Origin: Gracilariopsis chorda
Taxonomy: Eukaryota > Rhodophyta > Florideophyceae > Gracilariales > Gracilariaceae
NCBI GenBank assembly: GCA_003194525.1
Contig: NBIV01000068.1
Span: 186,001 to 250,000, forward strand
Reading direction: 5' to 3'
Length of the DNA stretch: 64,000 nucleotides
This document shows positions 1 through 9,757 of the stretch, one piece after another. The notes below the pieces were generated by a model. The model did not search any database, was not told the DNA's origin, and was given only the letters and a program-made list of their open reading frames with translations. How positions within the stretch are numbered: position 1 is the first letter of the stretch; each line of letters opens with the position of its first letter. Both the position numbers and the translations under genes were made by a program.

Positions 1-1745
1 GAATGTGCGCTTTCCCGTTGTAAAATCCTGACAGCGTTGGGCGAGGCCCGCGTTGGGATGTAGAAAAAGTTTGAAAACGTCACAGTGCGCTCACCATGAG
101 CCGTCCAGCTGCCCCCGGACCTAAAATTACCACTGCTTTTTTTGTCTCATGTGTATCCGTGCCCTGTCCGTAGCCGTCAGCTTCCACAGCATGGCGTACC
201 GAAGCAGTGCTCCTCGATAACGCTTTTGCTTGCCGATCACCATTCGTTTGTCAACTCTCGCATTTTCGTTTCTTCATGTTTGGCCACCTTTTAGTCGCCG
301 TCCTTCCCCCAAATTCGCGCAACAGCGGCAAGATGAAGGAAAAACATATCTTCCCGGATACAGCACGTCAGCACGTGATGCAAGCGCACATTCATAGTAT
401 GGATGCACCAGGTATCCTACATACAGCTCATAAATGTGCCGTTTTTTTCGTACCGCTTTTCACACCCACGTGCTTACGCTTCCTTTCATACATCCCCAAG
501 CAGCGGCTTGCTTCGACCGCCTATCAGACAACTTATCGCAACTCATCTTTCGATTCGTTGCCTCAACCCAACTTTGCACAGTGGTGCCGCTCATTTGCAA
601 TTATGCAATCTGAAACCTTGGATGCGCTCAACCTTTCTTGTCGTTCGGAGGGAGCGTACAATCATAGACACAAGTAGTGCATGTACTTCTTCAACGGTAG
701 GCCTCCAGTCTAGCAGGCCATGTACGACGCTAGCACAACTCTAGCACAACTCTAGCACAACCAATCCAACAACGTGCGCCTTTCCAGCCGACCTTCAACC
801 GCAGTTTCAATTAGCTACACCTACCATCATGTACAAAGGTACCGTTGGTACCAAGCGTACTTCCACAGTACACAAACTTACTGTACTCTGTCTGCTTCTC
901 CTCATTCCTGTTGAACATGCTTCCGTCGCGATGTTATCTAGTGCTGCAACTGCGCAGACGGAGACAGTGCGCCACATTGCAACTCCGCAGTTACAGCATA
1001 AACAAAGCTGCTTGTATTAAACGATCAACCGATTTCCAATTCGAACGCGATGAGTGTTTGCACTTTTGCAAACACTTCATCCCGTTTTACACCACTGTAC
1101 CCTAGCACCAACGGGACACTATCCTTAGCTTACCAGGTTAAAGGACTAGCCTATCCTTCATAACTTCATGCGCCTATTATGACAAGCAACTCAACCGACT
1201 GTGAACAGCGAGTTGTCCGTATACAACGGTACCAATGGCAGATATCTGCATCTTCCAGAGACTTGTGACTTTGGTCCTGTGCATTTGAACTCGGGATCCT
1301 AATTTCCAACCTGAAATGCCTTCAATGCATGCTCGCACCCACAACTTTCCAAGATTTTTTAGGACTTACCAACGACACGTAGTAGAATCTCTTCATCGAT
1401 GTGACATCCGGTGCTGTCTCATCTCCAGGGGCCCACCACACGACCATCTCGACCATAACCTTTGGTTACGGTCAGGTAGGTGAAGGTTTCACTCTCCCTC
1501 GCCCGTGGATAGGGTAGGTCGCACTTCCACCTAGCTACCGCCTTGTTTGTTTGCATCGCGTGCCTGAAAGGCTGCGCTCAGCATCGTACCGTGAAGTACG
1601 TTCTTCATCTCTACTTCAACCCCTCAGCCCTCTCATCAGCGTACCTCACCACCCTCACCACACCCACAGTCATCACCATTCATTCTCAACAACCACCTTG
1701 ATCACACAACATTCCCATCCGTTGGGAACCAGTCTTCACCCCATC
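1..1745. other. Gene-poor stretch, no gene supported
   Basis: No coding sequence I can support. Open frames here (the longest is 207-677 on the plus strand) have no recognisable domain and overlap each other in different frames. A short direct repeat of an 11-nt unit (CTAGCACAACT) occurs three times around 728-761. The last 200 bases before the next gene are pyrimidine- and CA-rich, consistent with its promoter and 5' leader. Confidence 0.5.
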
Positions 1746-2378
1746 ATGACTCCCGAAACAATGACCCTGACCAAGGCCTTGGTCGAGTTGAAACTGCTTA
1801 AGAAAAGAATCAACAAGAAGGTGGAGCAACTCGAAGTGGTAGTTGTCAAGCGCGGTGGAGTTTTGCCGGCCGCAATCAAGTCAGAAGCCGACTTCATCCG
1901 CACAACAAAAGCAGACTGGCAGTCCCTCAACGCTTTGATGTCTCGAAGAAGGAAGATCAAAACCGCTCTCGTCGTTGCTAACGCAGTTACAAAGGTCAAA
2001 ATCGCCGGAGAGGAAATGACCATTGCAGAGGCCATTGAGAGGAAATCGCTCGTCAGCACCGATCGTCTAATCTTGAACCGTCTCAAGTTCGTTCTCAGTC
2101 AGGCACAAGGCAAAGTGGATCGTCACAATCGCGAGCTTGATGAGCGGATCAATCAGCTTTTGGAGACATCTTATGGAAACCGAGAGAGCCAGCTTTCGAA
2201 GGAGGATTATGAGCGTATTGCACGCCCTTTCAAAGAGGGTAATACCTCTGTGTTGATCGATCCTCTCAACTGTGCCACGCTTATGACGAAGATGGAAGAG
2301 AGTGTTGACGCATTCGAGTCGGAGGTTGACGTCGCTCTCAGCATCGCTAACGCAACAACCGAAATCTCCATTTCATGA
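1746..2378 (+). CDS. DIP1984-like small protein of bacterial/phage type
   Basis: A 210-aa intronless protein. I start it at the ATG at 1746; a second ATG at 1761 is also possible, and the open frame further upstream lacks an ATG start and is His/Ser/Pro-rich. It is mostly helical and charged. The pattern matches what I remember of a family found in bacteria and tailed phages (DIP1984-like): an N-terminal TLTKALVELK helix, a central segment with NAVTKV...GEEMTIAEAIERK (about residues 80-100), an acidic helix, and a C-terminal VD..LS.ANATTEI ending. The biochemical function of the family is unknown to me. There is no signal peptide or membrane segment. The gene looks intact and stands alone, with the NB-ARC/WD40 gene 1.8 kb downstream. 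A bacterial or viral origin by transfer is inference from this pattern alone. Confidence 0.55.
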   Translation: MTPETMTLTKALVELKLLKKRINKKVEQLEVVVVKRGGVLPAAIKSEADFIRTTKADWQSLNALMSRRRKIKTALVVANAVTKVKIAGEEMTIAEAIERKSLVSTDRLILNRLKFVLSQAQGKVDRHNRELDERINQLLETSYGNRESQLSKEDYERIARPFKEGNTSVLIDPLNCATLMTKMEESVDAFESEVDVALSIANATTEISIS

Positions 2379-4171
2379 CGCCTCCCCTCTTTTGCGAATC
2401 CAACCTCAATAGTCTTCCACTAACACTGCACATACCAACCACATATCCATTTGTCATGGCGCTTATTTTCCAATCACCGCAATCAAATGTATCAACACTA
2501 ATCTCCATCGTGCCCACGTGCATGTGTGTTTGAGAGCCATTAGTGCCTGCTCGTGCGAAAGTTTGCAAAGCTCGGACTCATCATACAACCTTCTCACGAG
2601 ACTCTTCCACGTCACTAGAGAGGGTAACCGAAAACCTTAGGACTCAAAGTTTACGCATTCAAACTTCAGCACTCAAATTCTAACCTTCAAGAGTCAAAGC
2701 TCACACGCTCAATGCTCTTTCAAAATCCTAGGTCGCCAGTAAACACGGCTTACCGATGCGCCGGCAAACGCTGCTAGGCTGCACGGTCAGGCACTTTCAA
2801 ACTCAACACCCCTGTTTTGCTCTAGATTATCATATGTACTACTCTTCTCGCAAGGTCAAGATGGCGGACTAAATCGCTATCAACCCAAACAATGGATCAG
2901 AATCACCACCATGACGGCCATGGGCCAGAGTTACGAAGTACGTGCTGGCGTTTCCGGCTGTGGAACGAGACATCGGCGCACGACTCCCAACAAGCGCGTT
3001 TCCACTGGGCGCGATCCCCGCAGGATTCAGCCGTGCCCTTGGTCTGCCAAAGGACTGCCTTTAAGTCGCAGGTGAAGCTTAATCCCTCCTTTCAAAGGAG
3101 GGACAAAGCTTCACCTGCGACTTTTGGCCTCGGTGGCCGAATAAGTGCCCCTCGGTCTTTGTAGTGTAACATGATCGTTCCGGACTACAGCAGCTATGAA
3201 AGACGTGCAGGGTTAAGAGTAGCGTTGGGCTCGCTTCAGGGTTTTGAAAGCATCTTAGACTTATTAGAAAACGGTCTGAAAACGTGTTGGTCTACCTAGT
3301 GAGAGAACGCTTCTTTGAAAAGAAACGATTCGTGCTATTGAGGAATTAGACATAGGCTCCCGCACAGAGAGAGAGAATGCGTCATAATCCTCATGCTTTC
3401 CGAAAGACCAACGTGGGCATCCAAGAATATAGCAAATCAATCAAATGCAAACGCATCTTCTGACATTTCTCCACAATCGCTCAACGCACCTCGTAGAAAG
3501 AAACGTGTTTGCTATATAGCCCTTACCAACGGTAGAAGGACTACCGTTCGTACAGTTTATCCTTGTTATCTCACGGCAGCAGCTCAAGTATCAGATATGA
3601 AGCCAACGAAATATCAGATGTATCCAAAATAATATTATTGAACTGTTGCAGTGAGATAAGCACGTTATGTTGCAACTCCCGTTCAAATTACTGAGCAGTC
3701 CACAGCAATTGGTACTTGCTCCTGTCGTGCCCCGCGACTTTCCCTTGGGTAGACCCGATTTGCAACATAACTCCGACGTATAAGAAGATCCTTACCACTT
3801 GCAACTGCGCAAAGCATAGCTTCCAAACCTACTACCGTACATCTTCAAGATGCAACGATGGCTGCGTCGCGAATTTTCCCGCTCCGACTCGATGTAACCT
3901 TACAGGACTCAGCGCTGTTTACCCCTACGTCATTTCATTACATTGTTGTTAGAACGGGAATTTACAACTGGAAGCGACTCCTTACATGTTGGCAAGCGGA
4001 CAGCAATCAGCACAACTTTCAAACCCAGCTGCGTCCCATCCACGCCGTCTTGCCAACCACTTCTGAGCGTTCCTTCGTTCACTAACGAAGTACAAACCTT
4101 CAGATCAGCTGCGCAACAAACGAGGGGCAATTCGGTAGTGCAATCGCGCCGAAAGCTCGCGTGGTGGAAGC
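2379..4171. other. Intergenic, contains a long hairpin
   Basis: No gene supported. The clearest structure is the inverted repeat at 3063-3122, listed separately. An open frame at 2892-3164 runs straight through that hairpin and is rejected. The last 200 bases should hold the promoter of the NB-ARC/WD40 gene. Confidence 0.5.
3063..3122. repeat. 60-nt near-perfect hairpin
   Basis: The outer arms are AAGTCGCAGGTGAAGCTT and its exact reverse complement. Inside them TCCCTCCTTT pairs with AAAGGAGGGA. Only a few bases near the junction of the two stems are unpaired. It lies in otherwise unremarkable intergenic DNA between two plus-strand genes. It could be a tiny foldback transposon remnant or a small-RNA precursor; the sequence alone does not decide. 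Confidence 0.85.
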
Positions 4172-7100
4172 ATGGCTGCCCCAAGTGAGATAACCGCCGC
4201 AGTATCTGGAGTGTTCGGACTCATTGACAGGCTCGAGTTATACGTGAACAGATACTACGCAAGAAAGGATTTAATTGAGAGCAACGTTGAACTGCATTCT
4301 CTTCTGCAGGAGGAGCATGAGAAGGCATTGGAATTAATCCACGCTCTTGAACAAAGCAGTTATGTCGATAATGTACGCCTATGCCACTCGATTATGCAAA
4401 CCAGACTGGGCATGATGAAGTCTCTTTTGCATGCCAATAGTGAGAAACTTCAACGTCTGAACCGTGATATATGTAAGGCGGGTGTCATGGACCGCGTCAG
4501 GAGAACAAGAGAAGTCCTCGAAGAGTGTCAGAAAGGTGTTACAGAGTTTCAACGCTTATTGATCGATACCGTGATACCATCTCTCAGGCACAATACTCGT
4601 GAAGAAGAAATTTCATCGGATTCGTACCTATCACACAGTAATGTTCCTCTAAATCCGCCTAGATTGACCTTAGACTACAATTCAACAGACACATGTGAAG
4701 GGCAACTTAAGTGCGCTATTCTGGAAGGAAGCAAAAGTGGGATTGTTGGAGTCATGGCCTCTGGTCAGGGAGGTGTTGGAAAAACATGTGCTTTAAGAGG
4801 CCTGGCACGAGACACGGAAATAACGCAGAGATTTACTGGAGGTGTTCTATACATCAAACTGGGAAACAATGCCAGCATCTTTGATGTCATCAACGAAATT
4901 GTGCGAGCTGTGGAATGGACTGGTGGTGACCGTCTAGCGAGAACGATAAGGAGTTTAACAACACTTCAAGAAGTAACTGATAAGGCTGCCCGATGGTTTA
5001 AACCCCATATATCCCTGTTCCTGATTGATGACATCTGGTGGGTGAACGGCATTACGTCGAACGTATTTACTCTTCTCGGTTCAATGCTGCATAACGAAAG
5101 CTTGTTGGTGTACACAACAAGGGATAAGCGCTTTTTGAGAGGAGCTCATAAAAGAGTCTTGTTCCAAGCAAGACAGGCACGTGGAGTACTTGCGCAACGC
5201 ATGCTGAAGACTCATGCAGGATTTGCTAGCAACGTGGAGCTCAGCTCTACAAACAAAGAGGCATTCAACGGTATACTTGACATCTGCAACGGGCTTCCCC
5301 TTGGTCTTGGGATTGCCGGTGCCACAGTACTGAAATATTGCGAAAACCGTCAGGTGAACAAGCAGAATGCTTGGGACGACTACTACCATGATCTGAAGTC
5401 GAAAGAGGAGAGTATCGTAATGGAGAGCGCAGAACAATATGGTCCACTGAGGCTGATAGTGGATAGCTCCCTCAAAGTCTTAGAATCTGAAAAAGGATTC
5501 AAAAAGACGTTTCAAGAGTTGTTTCGGGCGCTGTGCGTGCTTCAAAAACAGCAGAGCATTAGCGGCCAAGCACTACAGAAAGTGTGGGGCTTAGACGAGA
5601 TTCGTGACGCTCGAATGGTTGCTGAGTTATTCGATGAAGTTTCGATTGTTCGGCTGACAAGAGAACGCGGGAACGCATTTTGTATACAGCTTCATGATTT
5701 GGTGTTAGACATTGCGATGCGGAAAGCGTCAGAGAGGCACGAAGTGAAGGCATGCTTTAGCAGACTTGTTGACAACTACAGGCCAAAGGAGCAAACAACG
5801 AGTGCAGATGCGGAAATCAAAGCAAACAAAGAAAATCCCTCATCAGCACGTAAGATGCGAATGGGAATGGCAACGGTGTTCAAAATGTGTTTTTTTGGGA
5901 ACACCGAAGACGAAGATCCAATAACTGCTGAAAAAGAAGGTAAAGCGTTGTACACGCAGTGGTGGAACGTAAGACATGATGGATTCATTCATGAGAATCT
6001 GTCTCGCGTCCTGAAAGGAGCAGGAAAATCAGAAGAACTGTTTTGGCTGCTAGGAAGAGCGCAATGGATTGTGATGCGTCTGCAGCAGAACGGAATCCAC
6101 GGCGTAGAACAAGATCTAAGAATTGGAGAACAAATGGCAAAGACAAAGACGACTGACCAAACAGAATTCATAAGATATCTGAGGCTCGTAGGTAGCGCTT
6201 CTCGAATGAGTTGTGTCGCTGTGGCAAATAATGCGTACGAAGCCTGGTTTCTAATGTACGGACGCTTGGCACGGCACACAAAGAGTCGCGAACGGATACA
6301 AGGGTTTACATCAGAGATCACAGAACATGCCCCACGACCATGGATAAAACCTTCTATTGGGTTCCTTGAAGACGCAGGGGGAGCGGCTCTGGAAACAATA
6401 CATATTGAGAGCAGTGTTAAAGTTCTTTGTATATCTCACGGAGGAAGTAGCGACGGTAATGTAAGGATCCTGTGGAATGATGAACATGGAGTGGGATATG
6501 TTACCGAGTATGATAAGGCATACGCATGCCAAGAAACGCAGAGGCTTCGTTTGAATGAACTGCACAAGAACTCTGGCGGGGGGTACCGTACATGCAAAAA
6601 CTGGCTGTCCCCTACAGAAAGATGTACATTCGGTGCATTCTCGGACAACTCAGAAAAGTTGGTCTGTGGGTATGCGGAAGGAAGAATATATCTTTGGGAC
6701 TTAGGACCCGAGTGCAAGCTTGAGAAGTGTTTCAAGAGTCCAGAAGCTGTTACTTGTCTTGGAATAAGTGGAGACGGAACAACAATAGTGTCCGGTTCAT
6801 GGTGCGGTAGTGCTCGCGTTTGGGACGCAAACAGTCATGAGGCTGTCGGAATTCTGCTTGAAGGACTTGAGGTGAATAGACCCGTGAGAAAAGTCGCCGT
6901 TAGTTTTGACGGCAACCGGATTGCGTGCACCAGTGATAGGCTGTTGAAAGGTGACGTTCACATATGGGACAGGGAAATTGGTGGTATTATAGCACTGCCG
7001 CCCAAAATGCAGCATGATGATGTGAGTTGTGTTGCCATTAGCAAAGATGGGAGGCGAGTTGTCAGCGGATCTTCAGACGGTATTATTCGGATATGGGATA

Positions 7101-8368
7101 TCGGTGACACCGAAGGCTCTGTGCTCACAATAAACGGCCACACCGGTAAGGTGGGTTGTCTCGCTTTTAGTGGTGATGAGAGAAGAATTATTTCTGGTTC
7201 ATCTTACGAAGGATTTCGTGTGTGGGACGCCGAAACAGGTCAGAAAATCGGAAACTCACTCGAAAGCCCTGGAAAACACGGAGAAGCGGTTGCAGTGAGC
7301 GCAAATGGAAACGAAGTGGTGACGGCGTTGTCAGATGATACACTTCGAGTTTGGAATGTGGATAATATAGACGCCTTAGACCACCCGGAATGCTTTACGA
7401 ATCGAGTGCACTCTGTCGCTTATTGTGGGGATGGCAAGAGAGTAGTTTCTGGTTCAAAAGACGGTTGCGTTCGTGTATGGGACGTCGAGAGCGGTGAAAT
7501 GATTGGAAAGCCTATGAAAGGCTACGAAAGAACCGTAGATTTTGTTAGGGTCAGCCGAAACGGTAGTCGCATATTGTCGGGCTCGCGGGATGGTAGTGCT
7601 TGCGTGTGGGACGCGAACAATGGTGAGCTCGTTGGCCGAGTTCTCCCACGCCTCGAAATTACCTCTGAGGGAATCGACGATGACGGTAAGCGGGTGGTGT
7701 TTGCATCACGAGCAGGGGTTCATGTATGGGACGTAGAGAGCGGTGGGCTTGCTCTTCATGTAGCCGGTGACACGAGTTTTGCTGCGTGTGTTGGAATCCG
7801 TAGTGATGGTACTCGCATTGCTTTCAGTTCAAGATATAAGTCGGTGATTCTCTGGGATGTGGACGAACGTGAGGCGGTGGGACGACCTCTTGAGGGACAC
7901 ACAAAGGACTTGTGCAGTCTGGCGTGGAGTGGTGATGGGACGCGAGTAGTATCGGGGTCAGAGGACTGTACAGTTCGTGTTTGGAACGTCGTCAACGGAA
8001 ACGCAATCGGGGAACCATTTGTTCATAGCTGCGGAGTTGTTCATGTGCAATCGGACGCGGACTGCTCGCATGTGGTGTCTTACGATAAAAACGGTTACGG
8101 ACGACTGTGGGATGTGTCGCGCGGGCAGTGCGTGAGGACATCGTCTGACGCCGTATGGAGTTCTACTCTACACCGCCATGGACTTGCTCCCTTTCATCGT
8201 CGTATGCAAGGAATGAGAAATACGAAGATCATGGGATGTGTGGGCGCTAAACATGAACAGGTGCTGGCATACCTCAATAGAAAGGCGGTTCGAGTTGGAG
8301 ACGTTTACTTCTCCGACATGCACGGTTCGACGTTCTGGCCTTTTTGCAGGATCATGAGGCAGGACTGA
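4172..8368 (+). CDS. NB-ARC / WD40-repeat STAND protein
   Basis: A 1398-aa single-exon protein starting at ATG 4172. The N-terminal 170 residues are helical and charged. An NB-ARC nucleotide-switch domain follows, with Walker A GQGGVGKT (198-205), Walker B LFLIDDIWW (282-290), an RNBS-B-like VYTTRD and a GLPL motif (374-377). A helical linker runs to about residue 800. Then come about 12 WD40 units, recognised by their WD/WN dipeptides, to about residue 1330, probably two propellers. This is the architecture of STAND signalling ATPases (APAF1-like, plant NLR-like): a sensor propeller and an oligomerising ATPase. I see no TIR, CARD, caspase or protease effector domain, so the N-terminal helical block may be the signalling part. 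A role in self/non-self or stress sensing is inferred from the family. The gene is intact, which is notable for a fast-evolving class. Confidence 0.92.
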   Translation: MAAPSEITAAVSGVFGLIDRLELYVNRYYARKDLIESNVELHSLLQEEHEKALELIHALEQSSYVDNVRLCHSIMQTRLGMMKSLLHANSEKLQRLNRDICKAGVMDRVRRTREVLEECQKGVTEFQRLLIDTVIPSLRHNTREEEISSDSYLSHSNVPLNPPRLTLDYNSTDTCEGQLKCAILEGSKSGIVGVMASGQGGVGKTCALRGLARDTEITQRFTGGVLYIKLGNNASIFDVINEIVRAVEWTGGDRLARTIRSLTTLQEVTDKAARWFKPHISLFLIDDIWWVNGITSNVFTLLGSMLHNESLLVYTTRDKRFLRGAHKRVLFQARQARGVLAQRMLKTHAGFASNVELSSTNKEAFNGILDICNGLPLGLGIAGATVLKYCENRQVNKQNAWDDYYHDLKSKEESIVMESAEQYGPLRLIVDSSLKVLESEKGFKKTFQELFRALCVLQKQQSISGQALQKVWGLDEIRDARMVAELFDEVSIVRLTRERGNAFCIQLHDLVLDIAMRKASERHEVKACFSRLVDNYRPKEQTTSADAEIKANKENPSSARKMRMGMATVFKMCFFGNTEDEDPITAEKEGKALYTQWWNVRHDGFIHENLSRVLKGAGKSEELFWLLGRAQWIVMRLQQNGIHGVEQDLRIGEQMAKTKTTDQTEFIRYLRLVGSASRMSCVAVANNAYEAWFLMYGRLARHTKSRERIQGFTSEITEHAPRPWIKPSIGFLEDAGGAALETIHIESSVKVLCISHGGSSDGNVRILWNDEHGVGYVTEYDKAYACQETQRLRLNELHKNSGGGYRTCKNWLSPTERCTFGAFSDNSEKLVCGYAEGRIYLWDLGPECKLEKCFKSPEAVTCLGISGDGTTIVSGSWCGSARVWDANSHEAVGILLEGLEVNRPVRKVAVSFDGNRIACTSDRLLKGDVHIWDREIGGIIALPPKMQHDDVSCVAISKDGRRVVSGSSDGIIRIWDIGDTEGSVLTINGHTGKVGCLAFSGDERRIISGSSYEGFRVWDAETGQKIGNSLESPGKHGEAVAVSANGNEVVTALSDDTLRVWNVDNIDALDHPECFTNRVHSVAYCGDGKRVVSGSKDGCVRVWDVESGEMIGKPMKGYERTVDFVRVSRNGSRILSGSRDGSACVWDANNGELVGRVLPRLEITSEGIDDDGKRVVFASRAGVHVWDVESGGLALHVAGDTSFAACVGIRSDGTRIAFSSRYKSVILWDVDEREAVGRPLEGHTKDLCSLAWSGDGTRVVSGSEDCTVRVWNVVNGNAIGEPFVHSCGVVHVQSDADCSHVVSYDKNGYGRLWDVSRGQCVRTSSDAVWSSTLHRHGLAPFHRRMQGMRNTKIMGCVGAKHEQVLAYLNRKAVRVGDVYFSDMHGSTFWPFCRIMRQD

Positions 8369-9554
8369 CAATGCAGCTACAATACGTCGTTATTTGCAAG
8401 ACATCAGAAGTTACGCCGGACGAGCAAGCCAAATGGAGATGCGATTGGGTCTATCAGGGGAATTTAGCCGTCGAACAGATGATTAGCCTTCTACATTTAG
8501 AAGGTTAATACCGTTGCCTCGGAATTAGAGGCACATGCCCGTAAACACACGCACACAAACGCCTTCATTTTCATTTGGTTTGTTTTTCTTGTTTGAGAAC
8601 GATGCTTGTGATTACTTCGGCTAGGTTGGCCCCTGTAGCACACCTCTCTACTCCAAACGATAGATTCTCGAAAGCAGACTTAATCGATGATCCATCTCGC
8701 TTTGATGATAATGAAGTACATGCAACTTTGTGAAGAGAAATTCTTTCCGCTTTTTATTTAATTCGACCCGGCGCGTGATGCGACCAAAAATCGCAGACGC
8801 AAGTGGTCGATATTCTAACATATAATATATTTAATGGATTATCCATTTCTCCAAGCTACTGTATATGTCATATACAGTAGCTTGGAGAAATGGATTTGTT
8901 GAGGATAAGGCGCTAGTGGAAGCTAGCAAGGGCGGGAAGAAACGGACATGGGGCAGAGAGCGATGAGCGCTGACGTCGGCGGGTTTGGTCGGTTAAGTAC
9001 GGGCCGCAAAGTTCCCGTCCATCGATGTTGCGATGTTCTTGGCGGGGGGATATCGCTGTCGACACAGCCCGATGGGCTGTCATATCGGGAATTACTGTAC
9101 CGATGGATCGTTTAAGATCTGGAACGCTCGGCGCCACTCGCTACCCCTTGATATTGCTGCGACTTCAAGGCCGTGCTCTCCGAGACAGTAGAATGAAGAT
9201 GTTTATGAGCGTGCGCAAATTCCGAAAGCGGGTGTAGAATCTAACCTTGTAAGCAATTGTTTGCCCCATCAAACGGCTGAAAGAGAATATCTTTGAAGAA
9301 ATTCAATCTATCTCTTAAGATGAGAGCCACGGGCACCGTACCCACTGCCTTACCAAGGAAGACTTTCTCTGTCACCTATTCAAAATCATCAACATCTCGG
9401 TGTTCTGCGTAGGATAGCGTTACGATCTTCAAGTAGAACATGACCTTGGCGACAGAGCTCTCGCCGCCCCCCGTGCACTACCAAGAATTCTGCCTACTGT
9501 AGGTGTGAATAGTCTAACAACGTCATCACGATATTGTTAAAAAAGCCAACTGCT
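8369..9554. other. Intergenic, contains perfect hairpin
   Basis: No gene supported. Just after the NB-ARC gene two small stem-loops occur (around 8483-8506 and 8516-8534), possibly part of the 3' end signal. A perfect 55-nt hairpin at 8841-8895 is listed separately. The rest is AT-rich without a persuasive reading frame. Confidence 0.45.
8841..8895. repeat. Perfect 27-bp inverted repeat with 1-nt loop
   Basis: The arm beginning ATCCATTTCTCCAAGCTACT is followed, after a single T, by its exact reverse complement ending GGAGAAATGGAT. The two 27-base arms pair without a mismatch. Perfect symmetry suggests a recent origin or active maintenance. Candidates are a foldback element, a cruciform-forming site or a small-RNA precursor. 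Confidence 0.95.
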
Positions 9555-9757
9555 GATGATGATCATCATCAATTGACTAAACGTGCCAGGGGAGAACATT
9601 CACCGAGTTTGCGCGAGCGAAGAGGAAAGATATTATTAGACAGTGGCCGCGGAAATTCCTTGGTTTCCTGCGGAGAGAAAATTATCTTGAACCAGATATG
9701 TTTTACCCTTATGTTGCAGTTAGACATCAAGGGCCCACACACTGAAGAAGAAGAATA
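9555..9757 (+). mobile_element. LINE 3' end, truncated copy
   Basis: A short 3' remnant of a non-LTR retrotransposon. One frame reads KDIIRQWPRKFLGFLRREN, which aligns with the end of the better copy at 16255-16915 (EIVRQWPQKLLAFLRREK). Upstream residues (DDDHH...KRARGEH...ERRGK) match the H/C-rich tail of the same copy. Both copies end in a GAAGAAGAA-type tail. It is 5'-truncated and frame-broken, as is usual for dead LINE copies. Confidence 0.75.

Noticed and set aside
207-677. 156-aa open frame
   Set aside because: No domain, overlaps another frame of similar quality, Cys/His/Ser-rich composition typical of chance translation.
2892-3164. 90-aa open frame
   Set aside because: It reads straight through the 60-nt hairpin, so the frame is a by-product of the inverted repeat.
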